Virus record (IMG/VR): IMGVR_UViG_3300017773_000048 | Coordinates: 1 to 35,958 of that record | DNA from: a virus | Reading direction: 5' to 3' (one strand) | Length of the DNA: 35,958 nt | Shown: in pieces, positions 29,827-35,958 of the stretch | Layout: each line of letters begins with the position of its first letter | Numbering within the stretch: the stretch's first letter is position 1 | The notes under the pieces: model-generated | Database searches by the model: none | What the model was told of the DNA's origin: nothing | Seen by the model: only the letters and a program-made list of their open reading frames with translations | Made by a program: the position numbers and the translations under genes

Positions 29827-30912
29827 ATGAAAATTAATGACCAAGCAACCCTAGATATTGCTGCGACTGTGATGGACGTAGTAGAGGGTAGAATAAAAAA
29901 AGAAGAGGCTAAATATCCTCACGATATGTTTCATCCCGAAACTGGTGAGAAGAAAGTAGCTAAAACTGAGAAAGACCATAAAGAACTATCAGATAAGGGT
30001 TATACTCACGATAAACCAAAGAATGAATCGCCTGAAGAGCCTAGAGCAAAAGGTGAGAAAGATTTTAAAGCTTTGCATAAAGTTAAAACGTCTGGTGAAA
30101 AAGATATGGATGGCACAGTAGTTAAAGAAGCCATTATTAATAAAAATTCTGTTAAGAGTAAAAGTTCATGGGAAAAAGCTTTAGCAGAACTAGAAAAAAT
30201 GGAAAAACAATTTAAGGGTACTAATAAAGAAAAGGATTACACTGAACTTTTAAATAGTCTTTTTGCCGCAGTAGATGATTGGAATCCAAAGGCAATGTCA
30301 CAGTATAGTACAAAGACTGCAACTAAGAGTACTTATGGTAAAGACCCTATTTCCGATTTAAGATATGATTTAAAAAATCTACTAGGTTCTAAAGCTAGTA
30401 AAATTATGGAAGTTAAAGAATCCAAGCCAGAACTTTCTGAAGAAGAGAAGTATAAAGAGTTCTTTGCCAAAGCACTTAAGAAGTTTGGTGCAGAATCACC
30501 TGCTGAATTAGATAAAGAAAAAAGAAAAGAATTCTTTAACTATGTAGACAAGAACTATAAAGCAAAGAATGAAGATGTCCAAGAAGATGTTAGAGACATG
30601 AAAAACTATAAAGATAGAAATCGTAGAGGCTTCGAAGCTAGAGCATCTATTGAAGTAGTTAAAGGTAATAGTTCTAATAAGTTTAATGATGATTTTGGAT
30701 TTACTAAAGCCGAAATGGATCAGATGGATAAACTAATTGGTAAAATTAAAAAAATGCATGTAACTAGCTTTGATGGTGGTTCTTCTGCTCCAGCGTCTTT
30801 AGAATTTTACGGCGATGAAGCTTCTTTAACTAAGTTTCTTGCTGATAGAAATGTACAAAAGATTGTTAAAAAATATAAGGCTAAGGTATACGGACCAACT
30901 TTGAATAAGTAA
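29827..30912 (+). CDS. Lys/Glu-rich virion-type protein
   Basis: 361 residues behind AGGAG. The start MKINDQATLDIAATVMDVVE is followed by the segment YPHDMFHPETGEKKVAKTEK and KDHKELSDKGYTHDKPK, which I recognise as a recurring module in structural proteins of marine T4-like phages. A helical middle (SWEKALAELEKMEKQFKG) follows, then EKYKEFFAKALKKFGAESPA and KRKEFFNYVDKNYK, and a C-terminal alpha/beta half ending GPTLNK. The protein is mostly disordered or helical and is probably an internal or head-associated protein. No catalytic motif is seen. Confidence 0.75.
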   Translation: MKINDQATLDIAATVMDVVEGRIKKEEAKYPHDMFHPETGEKKVAKTEKDHKELSDKGYTHDKPKNESPEEPRAKGEKDFKALHKVKTSGEKDMDGTVVKEAIINKNSVKSKSSWEKALAELEKMEKQFKGTNKEKDYTELLNSLFAAVDDWNPKAMSQYSTKTATKSTYGKDPISDLRYDLKNLLGSKASKIMEVKESKPELSEEEKYKEFFAKALKKFGAESPAELDKEKRKEFFNYVDKNYKAKNEDVQEDVRDMKNYKDRNRRGFEARASIEVVKGNSSNKFNDDFGFTKAEMDQMDKLIGKIKKMHVTSFDGGSSAPASLEFYGDEASLTKFLADRNVQKIVKKYKAKVYGPTLNK

Positions 30913-30944
30913 CTACTGGCCTTTTTTGGAAGTATATATAATAT

Positions 30945-31316
30945 ATGATGAAAATATTTGATACATTGACGAATAAGAATTTTAAGCTCTTTGCAATGAA
31001 TAACTATGACAATCCAGAATGTATTGAAGTAGAAGAATTTGAAGAGGACTTAAATAGATTTAAATATATTAAAAGACTGTTAAGTAGATATGAGATGCAC
31101 GATGACCTACAAGAAAGGTTAATCTTAAATCATTTAATAGTCTTATATAATGTATTTGGTATACAGAATGCGAATAAAATGATTGAGTTTAAGGTAGAGG
31201 AGATACACTATCCCTATCTTAAACCATTTTTAGTATTTTTAAATTATTTAAAAGAAGATGAATGGGTTAATATTCCAATGGACCCATTTATTATAAAGAA
31301 GTTAAGGGAAATTTAA
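30945..31316 (+). CDS. Conserved T4-like phage protein, DUF7207-like
   Basis: 123 residues. Core segments: FEEDLNRFKYIKRLLSRYEM, LQERLILNHLIVLYNVFGIQ and YPYLKPFLVFLNYLKED. The pattern DLNRFKYIKRLLxRY ... DLxERLILNHxIxLxNVFG is one I know from T4-like marine phages; no function is established. It looks all-helical and soluble. A second ATG follows the first, and the ribosome site is weak. It ends one base before the next start. Confidence 0.8.
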   Translation: MMKIFDTLTNKNFKLFAMNNYDNPECIEVEEFEEDLNRFKYIKRLLSRYEMHDDLQERLILNHLIVLYNVFGIQNANKMIEFKVEEIHYPYLKPFLVFLNYLKEDEWVNIPMDPFIIKKLREI

Positions 31317-31895
31317 ATGGGAGTTTTATCCAGAGCTGGTGATTTAGTATATGCCTTTAGGTTCTTAAGGCTGCTAACTACGCCGTGGGAAAAGTCTAAA
31401 GCCTTTGAAATGGGGTTAGTAGATGAAAATGGTAAGAAGTTAAAGAAGGCTACAACTCCAGAAGAAAAAAGTTCATATACAGTTTTCCATAGATTAGTAT
31501 TTAATATTAAGAGAGTATTAGGTAAGTTACCATTTGGTAAAAGTAAACTAGCCAGTTATGCCGCAGCTCTCTTTCTTATTAAAGAAGAAACTGGTATGTC
31601 AGAAGAATCAATTAAGAAGGTTCTTACTAAAGTAATTGGCGACTTTGAAGATGATATCTTAGAAGAGTCAACTTGGTTTCAAGAAGATAATAAATTGAGA
31701 CCAGGTGTTTATATATTATCAGAAGACATTGCATCACCTATTACGGGTGAAATTATTGCACGGTCAAAAACTAAAGTAAAGGTTGATGAGTTTTTAGAAC
31801 CAGTTGGTTCATTCTTTAACCAAAATATATATGAAGTGCATCATGTTCAAACTGCACAGAAGATATATATAAGTAACAGGAATATAAAAAGATGA
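31317..31895 (+). CDS. Conserved T4-like phage protein, unknown
   Basis: 192 residues. GDLVYAFRFLRLLTTPWEKSKAFEMGL then EEKSSYTVFHRLVFNIKRVL and SKLASYAAALFLIKEE are conserved among marine T4-like phages as a pair with the preceding gene. The first half is helical and amphipathic, with basic patches; a C-terminal part (GVYILSEDIASPITGE) is beta-like, ending in Arg. No catalytic motif. A virion or head-assembly role is suggested by location only. Confidence 0.75.
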   Translation: MGVLSRAGDLVYAFRFLRLLTTPWEKSKAFEMGLVDENGKKLKKATTPEEKSSYTVFHRLVFNIKRVLGKLPFGKSKLASYAAALFLIKEETGMSEESIKKVLTKVIGDFEDDILEESTWFQEDNKLRPGVYILSEDIASPITGEIIARSKTKVKVDEFLEPVGSFFNQNIYEVHHVQTAQKIYISNRNIKR

Positions 31896-32137
31896 AAAGT
31901 TTTAAAGATATATGGGAAGATGCAGCAGCTAATTCAGTAGCAGGTGGAGGAGTTTCAATGCCCTCAGATGCTATGACTCCAGCTCAACATAAGAAACATA
32001 AGAAAAGAGTATACGATGGCCGAACTAAAGAAGGTAGAAAATTCGTAGAAAGAATGTTAGCTCGTAAAAAGGCTAATGAAGCTAAGAAAGAACTACAGGC
32101 TCAGAAGTTACATTTAAAAACAATAGAGACTAAGTAG
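31892..32137 (+). CDS. Small basic virion-type protein
   Basis: 81 residues. KSFKDIWEDAAANSVAGGG is the family-like start, with an (I/L)-x-E site IWED and the small-residue run NSVAGGG; a Lys/Arg-rich remainder (HKKHKKRVYDGRTKEGRKF) follows. A charged helix ends the protein. The start overlaps the previous stop by ATGA. Fits a DNA-associated internal protein. Confidence 0.7.
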   Translation: MKSFKDIWEDAAANSVAGGGVSMPSDAMTPAQHKKHKKRVYDGRTKEGRKFVERMLARKKANEAKKELQAQKLHLKTIETK

Positions 32138-32151
32138 AAAGAGAGATTATT

Positions 32152-32547
32152 ATGACAAAGATTTGGTTGGGAATTATTTTTGCTATGGGATTATCATGTA
32201 CCTTATATTATAACCTATCAGTAGTTCCTATGAAGAACAAGATTGAGGAACAAACAAAAATAATTGTTGCTCAAGACCTAAGAGACCAAGAACAGAGAGA
32301 CGCCATTCGGGCAATTCAGAATAATCTTGCGACCACAACTAAAGCCCTTTCTGGGTTACAAACAGAAAATCAACAAATAGAAGCACAGATGGCTGAATAC
32401 TTAGATATATTCAGACGCCATAACTTATCAAAGTTAGCAAGTGCAAAACCTGGTCTTATAGAGACTAGGGCCAATATTAGAACGAAGGAGGCATTCGATG
32501 CAATTGAAGCTGATAGTCAGCGCATTAGCGCTCTCAATACTAACTAG
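32152..32547 (+). CDS. i-spanin-like protein (Rz type)
   Basis: 131 residues. Residues 4-22 form a membrane segment (IWLGIIFAMGLSCTLYY), then a long charged coiled coil (KIEEQTKIIVAQDLRDQEQR on to LQTENQQIEAQMAEYL). One N-terminal transmembrane followed by a periplasmic coiled coil is the architecture of an inner-membrane spanin. The next gene, a lipoprotein, starts inside its 3' end in another frame, as in Rz/Rz1 pairs. AGAGA precedes the ATG. Confidence 0.75.
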   Translation: MTKIWLGIIFAMGLSCTLYYNLSVVPMKNKIEEQTKIIVAQDLRDQEQRDAIRAIQNNLATTTKALSGLQTENQQIEAQMAEYLDIFRRHNLSKLASAKPGLIETRANIRTKEAFDAIEADSQRISALNTN

Positions 32548-33001
32548 TGGATGTGCGCTTCTCCAGAAGCCTCCTCGCGAAGTAGAAATTATAACTAAAC
32601 CTATTAAGATAGATATTGTTCAGCCTGTAATGCCTAGAGCAATAGACTTAAAAGAACCTAAATGGTATGTGGTATCAGATACTAGAATTATTGAAAACTG
32701 TTTAAAGAATCCAGAAACTAAAGAAACAGATTGCAAATTAGGTAGAGAAGATTTATATCCAGAGGGGTATACATATCTCGATAGGTTTATAGATGATATT
32801 AAAAAGAAACATGGCGGAGATATAGTATTCTTTGCAATGACAGCTGATGATTATGAGTTAATGGCTTATAATACTCAGGAAATTAAAAGATATATTAATC
32901 AGCTCGGTGAGGTGATAGTTTACTATAGGAATGTAACGATAAATGATGAAGATGCTGGAGCAGTTGAAATTAAAGTGGAGAATGAAAATGGCAACGACTA
33001 G
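32498..33001 (+). CDS. o-spanin-like lipoprotein (Rz1 type)
   Basis: 167 residues, longer than classical Rz1. The signal peptide LKLIVSALALSILTSGCALL has a lipobox LTSGC, so Cys19 should be lipidated and anchored to the outer membrane. A proline-containing region follows (KPPREVEI, PVMPRAIDLKEP), then an alpha/beta part with YLDRFIDDIKKKHGG. GGAG at 32487-32490 precedes the ATG. It starts 50 bases inside the i-spanin-like gene, the classical overlapping arrangement. It overlaps the lipase start by 14 bases. Confidence 0.72.
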   Translation: MQLKLIVSALALSILTSGCALLQKPPREVEIITKPIKIDIVQPVMPRAIDLKEPKWYVVSDTRIIENCLKNPETKETDCKLGREDLYPEGYTYLDRFIDDIKKKHGGDIVFFAMTADDYELMAYNTQEIKRYINQLGEVIVYYRNVTINDEDAGAVEIKVENENGND

Positions 33002-33746
33002 AATGAAAGAAGGGAGTAAATGGGATAGGGCAGTAATAGCCGCAAAGTTATCCGCAATTGCATATATGAACGAAAAACCAGCAATCACTGCAGCTAAGAA
33101 ACTTGGCTTTGCATGGGTTAAGTTAATATCTAAGGATGGTGCTGAAGTACTTATCGCTAAAGATAGAAACGATTTATGGTTTGCATTTAGAGGAACTGAA
33201 CCAAGTAAACTCAATGATGTTATGGCAGACTTAAAAGTATTTAAGAATTCTGCGATGGCAGGTGGTAAAGTACATGGTGGGTTCCAACAAGAAGTAGATG
33301 ATTTATGGATGGACATAGTAAAAGAACTAGAACATAATGACCAACTAAAAGTAAGAAAAGATGTATACTTTACAGGACATTCACTAGGTGCTGCTATGGC
33401 AACAATTAGTTCTACTAGATATAAACCTCAAGAACTCTTCACATTCGGTTCACCAAGAGTGGGTGGTAAAAGATTTATTAAGAATATAAAATGTGACCAC
33501 TATAGATTTATGAATAATAATGATATAGTATGTAGAATCCCACCAGCATGGCTAGGATTCAGACACCACGGCGAAATGATTTACTTTGATAGACATGGTG
33601 AGCACGCACCTAAGTCTACTTGGTCCGATTTCTTCTATGGTATATTTAACTCATGGAAAAGATTTAAATTCTTTGATGGAGTTGTAGACCACGGAATGCC
33701 TAACTATGTACATGCGATTAAAAAGCTAAGTAAGAAAAAGGTGTAG
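32988..33746 (+). CDS. Class 3 lipase-like hydrolase
   Basis: 252 residues from ATG 32988 (GGAG at 32977-32980). An alpha/beta hydrolase: LWFAFRGTEPSKLNDV, then the nucleophile elbow FTGHSLGAAMA (Ser132), FGSPRVGGKRF, the aspartate NNNDIVCRIPP, and a late His in GMPNYVHAI, which together fit the Lipase_3 family. The substrate cannot be told; phospholipids of the host envelope are the natural candidate given the spanins next to it. No signal peptide is seen. Confidence 0.88.
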   Translation: MATTRMKEGSKWDRAVIAAKLSAIAYMNEKPAITAAKKLGFAWVKLISKDGAEVLIAKDRNDLWFAFRGTEPSKLNDVMADLKVFKNSAMAGGKVHGGFQQEVDDLWMDIVKELEHNDQLKVRKDVYFTGHSLGAAMATISSTRYKPQELFTFGSPRVGGKRFIKNIKCDHYRFMNNNDIVCRIPPAWLGFRHHGEMIYFDRHGEHAPKSTWSDFFYGIFNSWKRFKFFDGVVDHGMPNYVHAIKKLSKKKV

Positions 33747-33748
33747 TT

Positions 33749-34123
33749 ATGCACTGGTTAATCATACTCAGCTTAAAGTCCATTCTATCATCAATTATTG
33801 GTAGTTCATTCTATAAATGGTTTCAAGATACTAAAGTTGGTATCTGGTTCCAAGCACAAGTTGATAGATACATGGAGTACTTCGCCAAAAAATACGAACT
33901 AGAACTAATTAAAAAGGATTCAAAATTTCGTAAACAATTCCCTCTCGTAGCAGAGAGATTAGATGCCCTTGAGGCCAATTCACACCCATGTAAAGAACTA
34001 CATGAGTTTGATGTATACCCTGAGCTGATGGATAGAATAGAAGGTATTGAAGAGGATTTATTAACTCTTACCGAAATACATTCTAAAGAAATAGTAAAAC
34101 ATCTCTCAAAAAATAAAAAATAA
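33749..34123 (+). CDS. Conserved membrane-associated protein
   Basis: 124 residues. The N-terminus LIILSLKSILSSIIGSSF is hydrophobic (possible membrane segment), then an amphipathic helix (WFQAQVDRYMEYFAKKY) and a helical C-terminal part with LMDRIEGIEEDLLTL that resembles a coiled coil. Resembles small conserved proteins of T4-like phages; no function. It begins two bases after the lipase stop, the last gene before nrdA. Confidence 0.65.
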   Translation: MHWLIILSLKSILSSIIGSSFYKWFQDTKVGIWFQAQVDRYMEYFAKKYELELIKKDSKFRKQFPLVAERLDALEANSHPCKELHEFDVYPELMDRIEGIEEDLLTLTEIHSKEIVKHLSKNKK

Positions 34124-34136
34124 TAGTAATTAATTG

Positions 34137-34165
34137 TTTACATTGCACGTAAAGTGTAGTATAAT
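34137..34165 (+). promoter_or_regulatory. Early-type promoter P10 (nrdA)
   Basis: TTTACA (34137-34142), 17 bp, TATAAT (34160-34165), with AAAGTGTAG before the -10 box. It restarts early-type transcription after the late-type block. Confidence 0.88.
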
Positions 34166-34191
34166 ATATACTATTAAAACCGAGAAACATA

Positions 34192-35958
34192 ATGATAGGC
34201 ACAAATAATATGACCATTAAGGTTACAAAGAGAAATGGCGACAGCCAAGAATTCGATTTAGAGAAAGTACATAAAGTACTAGAATGGGCAACAGATGGTA
34301 TATCTGGTGTATCAATGTCGGAGATAGAACTGAAATCAAACATTCAGCTCTATGACAAAATTCCAGCATATGATATACATGAGTTACTTATTAAGTCTGC
34401 TGCAGAACTCATATCTGAACACACCCCTAATTACCAGTTCGTTGCAGCTAGGTTAATTTCATATAAATTAAGAAAAGAAGTCTACGGAGAATATACTCCA
34501 TGGCCACTTAAACAACTAATTGCACATAATGTATCAAGTGGTGTTTATGATGCTGGTATATTAGTAAAATATACTGAAGAAGAGCTAGATGAATTGGGTT
34601 CTTATATTAAACATGAACGTGATGATACCTTTACATACGCAGGTATGGAACAATTTAGAGGTAAGTATCTAGTACAAGACAGAAAGACTAAAGAACATTA
34701 CGAGACACCTCAGATGTTATATATGATGGTATCGGCAACACTCTTTAGTAATTACCCACAAGAAACCCGATTAAAGTTTGTTAAGGATTATTATGATGCA
34801 ATTTCTCTATTCTATATTTCATTACCTACGCCTATCATGGCTGGAGTTCGTACAACGACCCGTCAGTTTTCAAGTTGTGTGCTTATCGAATCTGATGATA
34901 ATCTTGATAGTATCAATTCTACTGCATCATCCATAGTAAAATATATTAGTAAAAAGGCTGGTATTGGAATTAATGCAGGACAGATACGAGCAGAAGGTGC
35001 CAGAGTTGGTGATGGTTCGGTAGTTCATACTGGTCTCATCCCATTTCTAAAATACTTTCAGTCTGCAGTTAAGTCTTGTAGTCAAGGTGGAGTTAGAGGT
35101 GGAGCGGCTACAGTTTATCTACCTATATGGCATTATGAATTTGAAGACCTAGTAGTATTAAAGAATAATAAAGGTACTGAAGAGAATAGAGTCCGTCATA
35201 TGGACTATGCATTCCAACTTAACAAGTTAATGTATGAAAGACTACTATCAGGTGGGAACATCACGCTATTCGACCCTAATGAAGTACCAGGGTTATACGA
35301 AGCATTTTTTGATGACCAAGATAAATTTAAAGAACTTTATGAGAAGTATGAAAGAGCATATTCTATTCGCAAGAAAACAATACCAGCACTAGAAGTATTC
35401 CAAAAATTACTTACAGAAAGAAAAGATACTGGTAGAATATATGTAATGAATGTTGACCATGCAAATGACCATGGTTCTTTTATTGCAGAAGAGGCACCTA
35501 TTAAACAATCTAATCTTTGTTGTGAAATTAATCTACCGACTAAACCACTTAATGATATTAATGATAAAGAGGGAGAAATTTCTCTTTGTACTCTATCAGC
35601 AATTAATTGGGGTTTAATTAGTGACCCAAAAGAATTTGAGAAGTGGTGTGATTTATCTGTAAGGGCCTTAGATGAGCTATTAGATTACCAAGACTATCCT
35701 ATTCCGGCCGCAGAAATCTCTACTATGAACCGAAGACCATTAGGTATTGGTATTATTAATCTGGCATACTTCTTAGCCAAACGTGGTCTTAAGTATGATG
35801 AAGGTGCATTTGAAGTAGTAGATGAATATGCAGAGGCATGGAGTTACTATCTTATTAAGGCATCTGCTAATTTAGCCAAAGAAAAAGGTAAAATACCTTT
35901 AAATAATCAGACAAAATACGCATTTGGAGATACTCCTAATTATACATATAAGAGTGCA
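34192..35958 (+). CDS. nrdA: Class Ia ribonucleotide reductase alpha subunit NrdA (cut at window end)
   Basis: 589 codons without a stop; the gene runs off the window. It converts NDPs to dNDPs with NrdB. The start TIKVTKRNGDSQEFDLEKV matches E. coli NrdA (LLVTKRDGSTERINLDKI). Active-site residues are present: Cys229 in TRQFSSCVLIE, Asn441, Cys443 and Glu445 in SNLCCEINLPT, and Cys466 in LCTLSAIN, corresponding to E. coli C225, N437, C439, E441 and C462. The N-terminal ATP-cone is present. The two C-terminal cysteines lie outside the window. Confidence 0.96.
   Translation, partial: MIGTNNMTIKVTKRNGDSQEFDLEKVHKVLEWATDGISGVSMSEIELKSNIQLYDKIPAYDIHELLIKSAAELISEHTPNYQFVAARLISYKLRKEVYGEYTPWPLKQLIAHNVSSGVYDAGILVKYTEEELDELGSYIKHERDDTFTYAGMEQFRGKYLVQDRKTKEHYETPQMLYMMVSATLFSNYPQETRLKFVKDYYDAISLFYISLPTPIMAGVRTTTRQFSSCVLIESDDNLDSINSTASSIVKYISKKAGIGINAGQIRAEGARVGDGSVVHTGLIPFLKYFQSAVKSCSQGGVRGGAATVYLPIWHYEFEDLVVLKNNKGTEENRVRHMDYAFQLNKLMYERLLSGGNITLFDPNEVPGLYEAFFDDQDKFKELYEKYERAYSIRKKTIPALEVFQKLLTERKDTGRIYVMNVDHANDHGSFIAEEAPIKQSNLCCEINLPTKPLNDINDKEGEISLCTLSAINWGLISDPKEFEKWCDLSVRALDELLDYQDYPIPAAEISTMNRRPLGIGIINLAYFLAKRGLKYDEGAFEVVDEYAEAWSYYLIKASANLAKEKGKIPLNNQTKYAFGDTPNYTYKSA

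Noticed and set aside
30914-30942. TATAAT before the gene at 30945
   Set aside because: No TTTAC(A/T) at the 17-bp position; simple AT-rich repeat.
1-35958. CRISPR arrays, insertion sequences, rRNA or photosynthesis genes
   Set aside because: None seen on reading both strands; no regularly spaced repeats, transposase motifs or psbA/hli-type genes.

Overview
The window is a stretch of an AT-rich genome of a T4-like myovirus. Every gene I can support lies on the + strand, tightly packed, with many ATGA or TAATG stop/start overlaps. The T4 core replication set is present: sliding clamp gp45, clamp loader gp44/gp62, translational repressor RegA, DNA polymerase gp43, recombinase UvsX, helicase gp41, ATP-dependent DNA ligase and class Ia ribonucleotide reductase NrdA. 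Auxiliary genes (Hsp20, MazG-like, ThyX, SleB-type hydrolase, bS21, DUF3310-like, Lsm-like, DUF6267-like and others) are of the kind found in marine T4-like phages (cyanophages, pelagiphages). No photosynthesis genes are seen, so a heterotrophic marine Gram-negative host is likely. The overlapping spanin pair supports a Gram-negative host. The host itself cannot be named from sequence alone.

Layout. 1-4500: tail of an upstream gene, a DUF3310-like protein, clamp, clamp loader, RegA, then an Hsp20 gene behind a late-type promoter. 4565-7122: DNA polymerase. 7128-9950: an operon with an Lsm-like protein, a MazG-like pyrophosphohydrolase and two TET-associated-type glycosyltransferases flanking a small acidic protein. 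9935-13500: a primase-like (AEP/PrimPol-type) protein, UDP-glucose dehydrogenase, an SDR sugar epimerase/decarboxylase, and a secreted cell-wall hydrolase. 13506-15285: small genes for GroES-like, thermonuclease, dCMP deaminase and cytidylyltransferase. 15270-19269: ribosomal protein bS21, UvsX, gp41, ThyX and tRNA-Ala(UGC). 19331-21989: small unknowns around DNA ligase. 22002-34123: a late-type block of virion-like proteins and enzymes, a spanin pair and a lipase. 34137-end: nrdA, cut by the window edge.

Regulation. Eleven near-identical promoters (TTTACA/T, exactly 17 bp, TATAAT, mostly preceded by GTAG) punctuate the window. They resemble T4 early promoters read by host sigma-70. Three intergenic TATAAATA boxes look like T4 late promoters. 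Two hairpin terminators are visible.

The two most interesting themes are as follows. (1) A possible DNA hypermodification pathway: two glycosyltransferases of the family that decorates hydroxymethylated bases, next to genes that would make UDP-glucuronate and a derived sugar nucleotide. (2) A late block in which several enzymes (a covalent-nucleotidyltransferase/ligase-like protein, an NMN-adenylyltransferase-like protein, a P-loop kinase) start with a short peptide resembling the T4 capsid-targeting sequence with a gp21-protease-like cleavage site. This suggests they are packaged in the capsid and delivered with the DNA.
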